37,995 bases of DNA, from contig KN884972.1 in assembly GCA_000934455.1 (NCBI GenBank), forward strand, positions 62,617 through 100,611, read 5' to 3'. The stretch is from Apostichopus parvimensis. Taxonomy: Eukaryota; Echinodermata; Holothuroidea; Aspidochirotida; Stichopodidae. The notes below the pieces were generated by a model. It saw only the letters and a program-made list of their open reading frames with translations. It ran no database searches and was not told where the DNA came from. Positions within the stretch are counted from its first letter, which is position 1; each line of letters begins with the position of its first letter. The position numbers and the translations under genes were made by a program. Of this stretch, positions 20,764-32,577 are shown piece after piece.

Positions 20764-22264
20764 TTTGTCGTCTTTGTAACACATAGAACAGTAACAAAAC
20801 TGTATTGTCAGTAACGAATAAACAATTAAGTGTTACAAGTTCTCATGTGTGCCATTGACTTATTCAGCATTGTTACGAACGCAGTCCGGTACGCAATGCT
20901 TTGGCCACGGACTCAAAATCTTCAAATTGCTTGCGTCCAGCGGACGCAAACTTTTTTTTGGTTGAGAAAGAACCCCAAACTGTACACTTTCACAATTAGG
21001 TCAACGGAAAACATAATAAAACACATTTTTCAATGAACATCTTTATTATTTTTTTTAAAAACCACAACTTCTTCTGACAAGAATAAAAAGTTCTCCCACT
21101 CCTACATTGAATTTGTTTTAAAATAAATATATCATAACAATCAATCGCAAGGTACAGGCCCTCAGGTTTCCAAAACTCCATTACGGAGATTTTCATGCTA
21201 AATATAGACAATGATGCTTTTTCCAAAATTTCTGTGATTTGATTGGCTAATAGTCCCTACCGATTGTCTGGAGACATTCTTGCATTTGGAGTGCTCAATG
21301 AACACGAAGTAAGTTGGTTAACAACAATTACTTGCAACGTTACTTTCCCCTGTGAAGATATAACGATGCTTGTGGTATAGGCTATCATATGTGTGCACTT
21401 TAATATCATAACGTTAGGCCTTGCTGTCTCATTTTTTTATGTACATTTCGACAACAATCACTGGCGGTACGAAGATGCACTTTAATTGTTTCTGAGACTA
21501 TCACGTAATGTTTTAATCATTGTTTTGATCAGAAAATGAGTTGAGACAATCTATGAATTTTGTGGGAAGGTTTCATCTCTGGTCTTGAAAAGGATGTTTC
21601 ATCTCACAGTATGTTTCTTCTCTCTGCGTTAGGAGTTGCTTAATGTAAAATGTGCATTCATACCACAGTAGTTTTGTTGAATTTTTTTTCGCGGTCCAAT
21701 TGACCATGTGCTAAATTTTATTTTGGTGCAACATTCGTGTGTAAACTTCTGTACTTAAGAACATTGAAGTTTGATTTTTTAATCAACATTGCGTAAAAAG
21801 CTATTCACATTGGCCTGTAATTTTCGTACAAATGATTGTTTGCAAAGAGCCCAGGATAAATGTTGAATCTGCTGTTACGGAGTTGGCGAGTAGGGAAGTA
21901 CAAGGGCGGATGAAGGAGGGGGCTGGGGGCAAAAATTGTTTGAAACCGCAGAGGAGTGGGCCAGGCCGCCCCTGTCAAACAGGGAAGCTACAGTAAGGCA
22001 CTGAGCCATCTGCCCTATATAGTGTGTATAACATTCACTAAGTATAGTCAGTGATACTACACTACCCTAGTAACAGTAGGTAATACAATGAAAGCAACTG
22101 GTGTTCGATCGGGACGCAAGCTTTTTTTTTACAGGACGCAAACTTTTTGGGGGCTTGCGTCTCTGGGATGAAAATTTTTTTTCTCAAACAACATTAATGT
22201 TATTGTTCATCAATTTTAGTCATACGTGGAACATTTACACATCAATGTTTCTTTTATTCTTCAG
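20764..22264. other. Sequence upstream of the NACHT exon
   Basis: No upstream exon could be proven. The words TTGCGTCC and GGACGCAA occur close together at about 20931-20950 and again near 22112-22165, suggesting ends of a small element or paired repeats. A donor-like GTAAGTTGGTTAACAACAA at 21309 resembles the donor of the NACHT exon at 23761. The last 30 bases form a good acceptor (TTTCTTTTATTCTTCAG) for the exon at 22265. Confidence 0.35.
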
Positions 22265-23760
22265 AGAAGAAAATATTTCTGATAGAAGGTCTCAAAAGGA
22301 CATATAAAGGGCAATATGATGCGATTCAACCGCTACCATATGTTAAAGATAGACTTTATTGTGTGGACAAGATCTTTGTAGAAGGGGGCATTGAAGTTTG
22401 TCTGGCACCAGAGCTAACGCGAGGCACCGGAGGATCATGGGAGCGCTTGGAATCTTACAAAAGTATTTATACTGACTTCCGGTTTAAATCCAAGAGACGC
22501 ATTATACAAGGAGAGCCTGGGTATGGTAAGTCAACGTTAACCCTTCAGCTGGCCTACGATTGGTGCAATGACGTATCGGATTCCGTGATGAACAATGTAG
22601 AAATACTAATTCTTCTTCGGCTAAGACAACTTGGAAGTGTAAAGTCTCTCTTTAGGGCGATTAAGTCATTTCTTCTCTTCCATGAACCCCGTGTTAGCAA
22701 ACATGAGATTGAAAAGATCATTAACAGTTGCTCGTCCGTCCACATTATTTTGGATGGATATGACGAGTATCCTGGCAGGGACAGCAATGATAATGATGAT
22801 GTACACAGGATCATCAAGATAGAACTGTTTGCAGACTTTGATGTCAGCTTAACGACAAGATATCTTCCACAATGTCTTAGAAAGGAAACTAAGAGGGCCA
22901 AACTAACAGGGTTCGATGACAAAGCTAGGGATGAGTACATTCGCAAGGCTGTAGTAGGTAACAACGATGAGGCAGTGGAAAAAATAAAACAACGGCTCTA
23001 CGAAAACTCCATCCTTGCTGATCTTTGCCAGGTGCCTCTCATATTTGTGATGTTTGCCCACATGGCTCATGATCAAAGAGACTTCATGAAGTTCAAGTCA
23101 GTCACACAGTTCTTCAAACACATACTTATATGTTTTTACGACCATCTGAAACAGAAATTTAAAGACAATAGAAGCAACGACATCTATCTTCGTGCAATGG
23201 AACATCATGAGCTAGACAAAATAGCTTTCGAAGGATTAAACAAGGAAAACCAACAATTGTCATGGATTAAGACTGAATTTCGTCAAAGAGTCGGGCCAGA
23301 ATCTTATCACCAGTATATTTTAATTGGCATTTTGGTCGAAGAAGATGTAGTGAGAGATGATTCTACTGGAGACAATGTGTTGTTTACAACGGAGGTACGT
23401 TTCTATCATAAGCTATTCTGTGAATGGTATGCAGCCCACCACCTTGTCACTCTTGTAAAGAATGCATACGATATCAACGAAACGCTCAGGTTCTTAGATC
23501 CAGTTGATCTTCAGTACCTGTTCAGATTTGCCTGTGGTCTGGATCCCGATGCTGGAAAGAAACTCATCAACCATTTGAAGAGATTACCAGGCGGGGATAC
23601 TTTTGCCATCCTCTGTATCTTGGAACAAACTGGTGACATGAACGAAATTATGGATTCGGTTAAAGAGCTCTGCTCGCGTGACGTTAAGATAAAGAGAGGC
23701 GACAGCGCTCTTCTTCAAAGATCCACGACACAGTTGCTGGAGATTGCATCTAACAATGAT
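22265..23760 (+). CDS. NLR-like receptor, NACHT-domain exon
   Basis: This 1496-bp exon encodes 498 residues plus two bases of a split codon. NACHT ATPases act as cytosolic switches that oligomerise on sensing infection or damage. Visible landmarks are a lead-in LKRTYKGQYDAIQPLPYVKD, the Walker A loop GEPGYGKST at residues 82-90 (Lys at 22528), the Walker B/NACHT box ILDGYDE at 161-167, a sensor-like TTRYLP at 196-201, a winged-helix region after LCQVPLI (about 253-259), and FYHKLFCEWYAAHHL near 379, matching the F.H..FQE..AA.Y pattern of this family. I start at 22265 because the frame is open up to a TTTATTCTTCAG acceptor; the first in-frame start-like codon (GTG) would discard conserved sequence. 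It ends at GAT|GTAAGT, phase 0; reading on gives 10 residues and a stop. The N-terminal signalling domain must lie in earlier exons not seen. All key ATPase motifs look intact. Confidence 0.9.
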
Positions 23761-24756
23761 GTAAGTTGGCTAATAACAAACAGTCTCTTATAATTTAAAG
23801 AAGAGAGTAACCTAAATAACTGAGTTTTTCTTTTCTGCATATCTGAACAAAAATAGGCATTTCGTACTGTACACTGAGAAACCTTGTATCAAATGATTCA
23901 AGTGTATTGTAACTTTTCTTTCTAATGATTGAATTCATAGCGCAGTGAATTGACTTTGATAAATTAGTCAATTTTGTGTAGTTATACATTCAAAAGTTCT
24001 GAAACAATGTAACAAATGTCATATTCATACCCAGTCTGATCATTGAAAACCATGCAATATATGTCAATGAGTGTTTAGGTTATTTTTTCATACACCTAAT
24101 TTAAGAACTGTTTACTATTTGTATAATGATTTTGTTTTTCATAGAAAAGTATATTATTTTTAACCGCTTTAAATCATTAAAAGATTTCAAGGAATAGGAT
24201 GGTTTTCCTAACTAATGAATATACAGCGTTTTTTTCAGGAAAATTGCAAAGGTTGTCGTATATTTCAACTGATTAGAAAATTATCTGCATGTGCCAAATT
24301 GCGCTAAAACTCTAATTCACGTTCCTTATTTGACACCAAAGCAATCTGATGATGTATTGAGAAAATTGAATATTTACTTCAACATAAAAGGCATGACATG
24401 TAAATTCTTTGGAATTTCAGAAAGATTTTAAGGTTAAGAATATATACCAAGTTCTTCAAGAATTTAATTAAAACTTAAATGTTTTGATGATTGAATTTAA
24501 TCTGGAACAGCAAACCGTTTATGTCAGATGAAATTGGGTAATCGTTTAAGTTACTGTTTTAACATTAGGTAACCTCAGTTATCATTTCCAACGCATTATC
24601 CGCAACCGATAATTTACAATTGGATGGTCGAAACAGTAATTGGGTTATTGTTCTGTAAACATAAAACTACATAATGAAATGTTTAATGTCATGTGACTGT
24701 CATCTGGTATATATAAATATTTACTTTTGAAGAATCCTGTCTTGTCTCTGTCACAG
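23761..24756 (+). other. Intron 1 of the NACHT gene
   Basis: 996 bp bounded by GTAAGT and CTGTCTCTGTCACAG-like sequence, both phase 0. AT-rich, with no recognisable repeat or ORF. Confidence 0.7.
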
Positions 24757-25064
24757 ATTCCAGTGTCTTGTTTACACCTCGAGTACTCTTCCATCAAGTT
24801 TGAAGGTGACACTATTATACTAAGCAGCGGGATACCTTTACCAATACTTCCAGCTGTTGAAAAGATTCACATAAATGCAAGTAATGCACAATATGAGGAT
24901 GAGCAAGATAGTAGTATGGATTCATTTACAGAAATGGAGAACTTTTACATGCATTTTGATGGAAATCAATATCTAGGAGAACATAATCCGGGGACATTAA
25001 CATATTTTGATATTTTGAGCATGTTTCGCTACGGAATGAAATGTGGACGTGTCAACGAGCTGAT
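24757..25064 (+). CDS. NLR-like receptor, second traced exon
   Basis: 308 bp, 102 codons plus two bases. It begins IPVSCLHLEYSSIKFEGDTI and continues with ILSSGIPLPILPAVEKIHIN, a pattern of alternating Leu/Ile that resembles post-NACHT or LRR-like segments. The acceptor (TCTCTGTCACAG) and donor (GAT|GTAAGT) are strong. It joins the NACHT exon at phase 0 without a frame break and leaves at phase 2. An upstream in-frame ATG at 24727 lies in the intron tail and is not a start. I do not recognise a named domain. Confidence 0.75.
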
Positions 25065-25368
25065 GTAAGTAAACTCCAAGACTTAATTGAACATATATGA
25101 ATAGAGTTTATGCAGTTGCATTTATCGCATTTATCGCATTAAACACTGTAATGTAATACTTATGTCACTGATTCTGCGACACAAAGTTATACATATGGGG
25201 TTGTTCCCTTGAATGATGGTTAACATCATGTTTTGGAGACACTATGTTTTATGCACATATATATTGCTAAACACGTTAATACTATTACTTGCAAGCAAAT
25301 ATACTTTTCTGTATTAAATGTCTTCGTCGAAAAGCTTGAAAAGCACTTGGCTGTGCTTCCATTTTCAG

Positions 25369-25445
25369 GTTTGATCAGCTTAACCTGCCAACTTCCTTCT
25401 CACCTGAGGTATTTACAGACACAATGAAGACTCAGAATATTCAAG
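25369..25445 (+). CDS. NLR-like receptor, third traced exon
   Basis: 77 bp between a CCATTTTCAG acceptor and a CAAG|GTAAAT donor. Entering at phase 2 it reads FDQLNLPTSFSPEVFTDTMK then TQNIQ, the F..L.LP....E.F style of an LRR-like unit, and leaves at phase 1. Phase agreement with both neighbours supports it. Confidence 0.65.
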
Positions 25446-25680
25446 GTAAATAAAGGAGAATGCACAAGATTAATTGATGAATTTCTATTTGTTTTATTAT
25501 ATCATAAAGTAATGCTTTCCAACTGAAAAATTCAAGTATGACATATGCAAAAGTAAAGTATCTCTGTTATGTATATATGTTAACAAACTATTTTCAACAG
25601 CATAGAGCATCTGCATGTGTTTTGATATTCATTACTATATCAATATATGTGTATTTCATTCTCCTTATATTTTCATGTAG

Positions 25681-25739
25681 TTTGTTGGCGTCCGTTTGAC
25701 ATTGACTTTCATTTGGATCTTCAGAATGGTCACTGGGAG
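25681..25739 (+). CDS. NLR-like receptor, fourth traced exon
   Basis: 59 bp with acceptor TTTTCATGTAG and donor GAG|GTAAGG. It enters at phase 1 and reads CWRPFDIDFHLDLQNGHWE, leaving at phase 0. It is short, so support rests on splice signals and phase agreement with exons on both sides rather than on homology. Confidence 0.55.
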
Positions 25740-25829
25740 GTAAGGGTTTGAGAGCGTTATTTCATCTTCTTAGATCCATAACCAATGTTATGCAGAATAT
25801 ATTTCGAGTATACACGTTTGTATGTTTGT

Positions 25830-26040
25830 TATTCTTTGCTGAAACGCGTGAGTGACACTTTAGTTTGAATGCACGATTAATCAACAAGGGAATGATTGAT
25901 CAATGCCAGCCTTGTTGGGTGGGTGGTCCATAATAATTTAATGAACCTTATTGATTTCAGTGCTCATATCATGAATATTAATTATGTCAATCGTCAAAAT
26001 CTTCAAATTTTGCATATTTTCGAGAAGGCAGGGCTGAGTA
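25830..26040 (+). repeat. R2 repeat fragment
   Basis: Contains GTGACACTTTAGTTTGAATG, GGGAATGATTGATCAATG, GGTGGGTGGTCCATA and GTGCTCATATCATGAATATTA. These match about 29065-29165 and, for the first part, 37907-37955. It directly precedes the head of R1 copy 3. Confidence 0.6.
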
Positions 26041-27280
26041 ATTTTTGGTTCCTTGCTTTTTGCAAAGCAAGGAACCTTTGCATTTAACTTGGCGTGTGTG
26101 CGAGTGTGCGTTTGTGTGTGTGTGGCGCTTGGCTTGTGTACACGGTATCTCAATAAGAAAATGATGTATCATGACCAAACTTGGTGGCTGGATAGCCCAT
26201 AGTGAGAAGAAGATCTCTATTGTTTTTGGTGCCCGAAAAAGGTCTCCAAAGGTCAGTTAGGGTCCAAAAATGCAAAATAAGAAAAAAAATGCAACAACTC
26301 CCAGTGCAAAAGTCTGATGCAGTTAATATTTTGAGACAAGCTGTGAATGGGGTAAGGGATTGTTCCAAACATAACGGTCATGCGATCCAAGGTCAACAAA
26401 GGTCAATTAGGGGTCAAAAACTAGTATTTTTGCAATAACTTGAGAACAAAATGTCCGTCAAGGTTGGGAGTTACGCTATTGCAATCCAGTAGTCGACCCG
26501 CATCTAGGTGACCTTTGACCTCAGGTTGACCTCCGGTGACCTATATAAGTTTGTTTGGTTATTTGAATTTTCGTGGCCATAATCGGATCTCAAAGGTACC
26601 TTCTGATCAAAAATTGTCCATTGTTTGACCCCTGTGCGAACTTTGTGTGCCAAGTTATCAGAGGTCAAGGTTTTGTTTTTTAATTACAGTTAGGATGGTC
26701 GTACAGACTTGTCATGTTGCTTTTTGGAATCAGAGTGTCAAACTACATCTGTCCCCGAGGTCAAATCTTGAAAAATATGCTCATTTAAGGAGATACGGAG
26801 CAAAAAAAAGTTTGTCAATATGTTGATATGTGATAGAGCTCTTTGTGCTCTATGGAGGAAATTATCTCCCGCTTCAATCGGACACCCGGTTCTCAAGTTA
26901 TGAGGGGCCAAAGGTTGGTTTTAAATACCTTATTAGCAATAACATTATGTTTGTACATTGGAGCACATACCAATTTTAGGACAGATTTGACATCATCAAG
27001 GTGAACATTATTGATAAAAACCATCAGGTCATCCAAGGTCATTCAAGGTATGTACAATAAACTGCCAACTTATGCTAATTTTTGCAACAACTTCTAGTCA
27101 CGAAGTCTGACATGGCTGATATATCGGGACAAGTTGTGAATGAAGTAGGGGCACATTTCCAATTTAACCGTTATGTGATCCAAGATCACCAAAGGTCAAT
27201 TATGGGTCAAAATGGTTTTTTTTTGGCAATAACTTGTGAAACTGACAGGGTAGGACATGGTTGGTATTGTGATACAATAA
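26041..27280 (+). repeat. Interspersed repeat R1, copy 3
   Basis: Begins with ATTTTT and a perfect 13-bp stem hairpin with a 4-base loop at 26047-26076 (GGTTCCTTGCTTT / AAAGCAAGGAACC). A GT-rich tract and R1 blocks follow, including AGGTCA at 26390-26395 and 26400-26405 (spacer of 4). The 3' terminus with CAAGGAACC is absent, so the copy is truncated near 27280. It lies in intron 4 of the NACHT gene, in the sense orientation. Confidence 0.75.
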
Positions 27281-28430
27281 TTAATATATATATGTTACAG
27301 GTTCAATTTCCAACCCGGAATAATTATTAGTATATGTGTAACACGGCCAACTTTTAATTTGTTTTTAATGAAACCACCCAAAACACATTTCCAAGCACTT
27401 TAACTACTAGAGGAATCCAGCCTTCCCGACTTTAATTATTAATGAGGTCCCGAATTGAATTTCCAAAACTCACCAAAAGAATTGTGGTGTTACAAACTAA
27501 TTTGATACTAGTTCTAGGCCGAAGAGTAGGAAACATTTCTGGTTGGGCGAAGCGTCCAGGCGGGTTGGGCAAAACGTCCAAGCCGGTTTGGTGAAACATC
27601 CAAGCGGTTGGGCGAAACGTCCAAACAGGTTGGGCGAAATGGTATAAGTTGGGTTGACAGTTGAGTGAAACGTCTCAAAAGTGTTGTGGAGGTTTCAAAA
27701 CTGTACCAGACAGTCATGGCATGCATGGTAAGTGACTAGTTATAGTATAGTAAAGTAGTGATAGTTATAGTAGGACTGGGGTTAGCCTAGCCAAGTCAAT
27801 GAACGAGACTTGTGTGTTACAGTATGGTCTCTGGACACCTATGAAGGATTAACACACAGCCCAGTTTATGGACTAGCCTAGCCTAGACCTTAAGTTTAAC
27901 AGGATCATTATTAGTTTACGATTACTAAAGTAAACTGATTGATTATGACCTACTGCCTTGAACCTACATCATTTACTGACAACATATTATGGGACAAGAT
28001 CGGAAATATTTAACTTTACGTTATTTTGGTCTCGATTTTTGCACGGAGCAGAATGTAGATCAACCAGACATCAAGCACTGAGCAGTGTAACTGCGACGAC
28101 AGTACAGTGCGAGTACTACATATGATATAGTACGGTGCCCGTTAGGGGAATTCCGGGTGAGCAGTGTGTTTGTGTAAAGACTACCGAATGAACAGTCGTT
28201 TCTTATAGAACCACAGTTTCGTGCATGAAATCTATGCAAATATTTATTCTTTGAGACAAGCGTCATACTTACCACAAATATATCATACTGGTGTCGTTGT
28301 ATGTAACTATTATTTGCCTGAATACCAGGTTTATGGGAGGTCTGTAACTTGAGATAAGCTGAACGAAAGACAATGTCACATGACTGAAGAAACCACTATA
28401 CTATTTATGAGTTATAACTCATAAACAGTA
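27281..28430. other. Intronic sequence without recognised genes, apart from a minisatellite
   Basis: Apart from the minisatellite at 27541-27642 I see no ORF with support. A short palindrome, GAGTTATAACTC, lies at 28409-28420 just before R1 copy 4. Confidence 0.4.
27541..27642. repeat. 22-bp minisatellite, about 4.6 units
   Basis: Units begin GGTTGGGCGAAACGTCCAA at 27541, 27563, 27585, 27606 and 27628 (the last partial). Unit length is 21 or 22 bp with a few substitutions each. The translated repeat on the minus strand (RPTCLDVSPNRLDVSPNRLG) is a by-product. Confidence 0.85.
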
Positions 28431-28895
28431 ACTAGTATTTTTGCAGTGACTTGAGAACCAAATGTCCAGCAAGGTTGGGAGTTACGTAATCCAATAGTTG
28501 ACCTGCATTTGGGTGACCTTTGACCTCAAGTTGACCTCTAGTGACCTGCATTAGTTTCTTTCAAGTTGGTTATTTGAACTTTCGTGGCCATATTCCGATC
28601 TAAATTGTCCATAAGTTCACTCCTCTTCAACCTTTGTGTGCGAAGTTATTAAAGATCAAAGTTTTGTTTGGTTTTGTTAAAATTCTTAATAAGTACAGTT
28701 AGGACGATTCTGTGATTTCGGTAACAAAAGCCAACTCTTGCTCATATCAGACATCTGGTCCTCAACAGATTTGTGATATTTTTGGCAATAATATTGTGTG
28801 TGTACACCAGACTATAACAATTTTAGGACAGTGCTGCTCCCTTGTAAATATTCCTTATAAGCAAGGAACCATAGTGCCCTTGGGATCTTGTTGTA
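28431..28895 (+). repeat. Interspersed repeat R1, copy 4 (internally deleted)
   Basis: Starts mid-element at CTAGTATTTTTGCAGTGACT and ends with AAGCAAGGAACC...GGGATCTTG at about 28858-28892. The head hairpin and GT tract are missing. TGACCTGCATTTGGGTGACC and TTTGACCTCAAGTTGACCTC keep the half-site character. Confidence 0.7.
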
Positions 28896-28904
28896 ACAGA
28901 AGTT

Positions 28905-29640
28905 TGCAATAACTTAGCAACCACAAGTTGGTGTTTTTTCAAACTTGGTATGGTGATATTGGTAGACCACCTATACATGCTGATGTGTCTTGCAGTTGAT
29001 ATCATGCATATTTATGAGGAGGCGGGGCTGAGCGTTATTTTTGAAACAGAAGTTTGTATGCACAATAACTAGGCAAGGGATGATTGATCAATAACATATT
29101 TTGTGATGGGTGGTCCATACCAATTAGATAAACCCTATTGATTTTGGTGCTCATATCATGAATATTAGTCAACTAGACAATCATAAGTCACAGTTTCATA
29201 AAATGTGAGAGTGTTATTGGTAGGTAGCCTACACATGACGATGTGTGTTGCAATTGATAACATGAGTATTAATAAGGAGGTATGGCTTTGCATTATTGAG
29301 GTTACAAGTTTGTAGGATTTATAACTTCACAAGGAATGTATTGATCATTACTATTTTTAGTGAGCTGGTGAACCTAATTGTTTTGGGTGTTCATGTATTA
29401 ACTAATGATGAGTTTACTGGGTGAGGGATTATATAACAAATTGCAGTTACTTATGTGGAAACCATATATGTTTGATCATCAAAACTGGATTAGTGATATT
29501 TGTAGGTAGCAGATACATGCTAATGTGGACTATAAATGGTTCATACATATTTATGAAGGGCTCTGGCTAGTATTATGTTGGTAAGAGCAATTTGTACACA
29601 TGACTTAAGGGAATGCTTCATCATTACATACTTGTTGTTT
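28905..29640 (+). repeat. R2 repeat array, diverged tandem units
   Basis: About three degenerate units of roughly 200-270 bp. Recurrent words are AGAAGTTTGTATGCACAATA, GGGATGATTGATCA, GTGCTCATATCATGAATATTA, GGTAGG...ACATGCTGATGTG and ATATTTATGAGGAGG. It follows R1 copy 4 directly. Confidence 0.55.
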
Positions 29641-29784
29641 CTCTGTTAATTAATTCAATGGACAGCACCAAGGAACCATGAAATATTTTCATTCTGGTTT
29701 AGTTTCCCTGCAAATAAAGCAATATATATAGACTCACTCTGATTACATTAAAACAAAATGAACTAACTACATTTCACATAATAA

Positions 29785-30003
29785 GTGAAAGTTGGAAATA
29801 TATCAAAGTGGAGAACAAAGGAAATGCAAGGAGCTATAAACAGGAATGATAAGAGAAATCATTGGTCGAAAGGTTCAAAATACGCCCAACACTTAGTATG
29901 GTGCTTACACGATGGGGGTCACCACCCATGCACTAAATCAACAGAGGGTCCGTCATATCGGTACTTTCTAGTTCCACGAAACCTGACAAATTTCAGTCTC
30001 TGA
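29785..30003 (+). pseudogene. Possible pogo/Tigger-type transposase fragment
   Basis: A 72-codon frame has KWRTKEMQGAINR near the start and VPRNL near the end, loosely like the W...EM..AI......S...A...F.VPR.TL helix-turn-helix of pogo-class transposases. The spacing and middle part do not fit well, and no catalytic region follows. It may be a decayed fragment or chance similarity. Confidence 0.2.
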
Positions 30004-30845
30004 ATCTGCTGAGGGTTCCCTTGAATAATCCTGACTGACACCTCTGGGCAAACTAACTGCACTTTCCCTTATTCACACATATATTGTGACATATATACAA
30101 ACTATGGTTTTAGTACGCACAACTAAACATTTAAGCAACAAAATGTTACCGACCGTTCACTTGGCAAAGTGACGGATGTCTGGTCGTCAACCAATCAGAA
30201 AGCGTCTTAAAGATTGTTTTCAATCACGTCTGCTAAACTGAGTATAAGCTTTGAGCGTTATTAAAACTGTATTGATGTCTCCGAAATGGAAATCATGGAC
30301 TTTCACGTGCAATTATTCTCATAATTATTGAAGACGACATATTTGTAACATTTGTTCACACCTAGCGCATAGATTGAGGTATGCAACAATGCTTTACACA
30401 TTCTTTGGATATTTATGTTAACAGTATAGATCTCGAACAATAGCTCCCAGAACTGTGTCTCCGGCTCATTAAATAAAAATAGTACCCAGGAACAAACCCT
30501 ATATTTGCAAGTATTTGCCAGACTTGCAGATAAGATGTCTCGCAGTATCACTTGTCATTAAACCATTATAAATTACATGTTTTGTAATACTTTGGGAAGA
30601 TTCGTAGCATCACAGGTTGAAAGGACGTAGTTCAACTATCCTTATATTAGGTACTTCTTGTAGAAAACAAATATAACAAGAAAAGGAAATTAAATTCAAA
30701 CAATTAGCTAAGATGAACTTAAGTTAAAAGGAAATGGATATTAGTGAATCCAACCTACAACCATTATGTCACACATACTACATGTCCTTAAAGTTAAGTT
30801 AAAGCAATATAAAGTATATAGATGTTTGCTGTTTTGACTATGTAC
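30004..30845. other. Intronic, no recognised feature
   Basis: AT-rich sequence. A minus-strand 82-codon frame (30303-30551) shows no family features. Confidence 0.35.
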
Positions 30846-31290
30846 ATTTACTAATTTATATGTATGGATGTTATTCTCCCAAACCAGTAAGATTAACTAG
30901 TGCTGACTAACATAAATTCGAATAACATAATTTTGAAAGACGGGGAATGAAAAAAGAGCTTCCAATACCCAGTGTTGGAATTATTACAATAACGCTTGAC
31001 CCATGAGGTTTTAAGAGCTTCCACAAAGCTGTGAACATGAATTATTTTTAAACCTCCCTTTTCAATTGGGTTATACATAGTAAGTCTCTTAACTTTGTCA
31101 GGATTCCCGTTCCAAATGCAGTCAAAAATAATACTTTGAATTTTATTAATAAAGTCTTTTTGGGGTCTAGGCAGAACCTGAAAATTATTATTATTACTAT
31201 TATATGTATGGATGTTATTCTCCCAAACCATTAACATTAAGTAGTGCTGACTAACATCAAGGACTGTTTCGAAAAGACGGGGCACTCTCT
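30846..31290 (-). pseudogene. Antisense L1/Tx1-like LINE ORF2 fragment
   Basis: The minus strand (30893-31285) encodes LPRPQKDFINKIQSIIFDCI, then WNGNPDKVKR, MYNPIEKGGLKI and VEALKTSWVKRY. This is the conserved region after the reverse transcriptase in L1/Tx1-group ORF2 proteins (a FLW.GK...K... GGL...D.. ALK..W..R pattern). Only about 100 residues remain. A direct repeat of about 90 bp, about 30846-30945 and 31200-31288 (TGTATGGATGTTATTCTCCC and AGTGCTGACTAACAT), bounds the fragment. It lies antisense to the NACHT gene in intron 4. Confidence 0.7.
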
Positions 31291-32577
31291 ACCAAGAAAC
31301 TGTTTACATTAACAATCATGTGGTTCCAATTGGTAAAAAAAAGTGCTCGTCATTATGAAAACTATATACTGCAACAATTAAAACGGGAATAAAACCAGAA
31401 GTGTTTGATGTTTGGCAATTGAATATATATAAATGAGACTTGCCTGATGTAAAGCAATATCTTCTCTTCCTGTCACTGAATCGTATATCCGCCCAACAAT
31501 GTGACTCAAGCTGATTTTTTTTATACGTACCAAATAAAAATAACATTAATATGTTGGATAGACATAATATTCCACACGTGGATTGCCATATTGGCCCTAT
31601 TTTAAGCCACACAGAGAACCCACCACTTCCCTTTTAAACACGATCCACAAAGAAACATCAACTCTCAACGAATGTTCATGTGGGACCCATTTAGGACACA
31701 TAACTCTCTCACGTTGGTTTGCCCATATGGGATCCACTGCTATTCTATGTGGAATGCCTGTTTTGGGTGAATATGGGCCAGGGAGACAAAACGTTATGTG
31801 ATCCATGATGGTTGCCCATGCTAGTCTGACTGTTTCCCTTGTACATTACAACCCGACTACAACCTGTACAGGGCCAATATGTGTGATGACTGGTATACTC
31901 AGGGTACTTTTAAAAAAGTTAGGAAGTGTGTGATACCAGGGAAGAGCATCCTTCAACATTGCTACTGACATTAAGTAACGGCCTTCCATTGGCGGCTTAT
32001 TTTTTCTTGACCTAATATATGTAGCCTTCTGCCTACTAAGACATATTGTTTGTTTCATTCAGTAATATACACATGCATCCTTTATTGAATGTGTCATCGC
32101 AGAAGGAATATTCTATAACATATTTTTCTTTTTTTTCTTGTGTAAATTGTGCTTAGTAAAGAAAACCATCAATGACATAATAGTTCTTTTTCAGAATTAT
32201 CAAGATGGCAAATACCGCCACCTTACATAATTGGACAATAGTTAATGGGTGCGTTCTCTCTTCACCAAAGAAGCAACAAGTTAATTTGACCCCTTATATT
32301 GTAATATCATATCTACCCCGGGTTTTACCCCCTCACTTGATAAACTAAAACCAAATTAAAAAGAGCTGACATGAACTTTTCTTGAATTAATTGTGAATCA
32401 TATGACTTCCATTAAAAAATTGCCTCAAGTTTTTGTTGTTCTTACATTTGGTGCGTGAGTTTGGTATCCCCGGTTGATAAATATTAGCGCATTGTTGATT
32501 GAACTGAAATGATAAAACTGCATTCTCTCTTCATCACTACGCACAAAAAATAATATTAATTATATATATGGTTTCAG
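31291..32577. other. Intronic, no recognised gene
   Basis: About 31583-31806 is open on both strands and rich in CCCATATGGG-like words, which may be a decayed tandem repeat. The end carries the acceptor TATATGGTTTCAG. Confidence 0.35.

Larger units (their letters stand above)
25740..32577 (+). other. Intron 4 of the NACHT gene, repeat-filled
   Basis: 6838 bp from GTAAGG to ATGGTTTCAG, phase 0. It holds two R1 copies, R2 repeats, a 22-bp minisatellite, a possible pogo-type fragment and an antisense LINE fragment. The size and repeat load are in sharp contrast to the other three introns (996, 304 and 235 bp). Confidence 0.55.

Noticed and set aside
20323-20784. 153-codon minus-strand ORF
   Set aside because: It spans the N gap and poly-C tract. 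The glycine run and X residues are artefacts.
22554-22964. 136-codon minus-strand ORF
   Set aside because: Shadow of the NACHT coding exon on the opposite strand.
27514-27726. Minus-strand ORF with repeated DVSPNRL units
   Set aside because: By-product of the 22-bp minisatellite.
31583-31806. Open frames on both strands with Trp, His and Gly
   Set aside because: Openness on both strands and CCCATATGGG-like words suggest a decayed tandem repeat. No protein family recognised.
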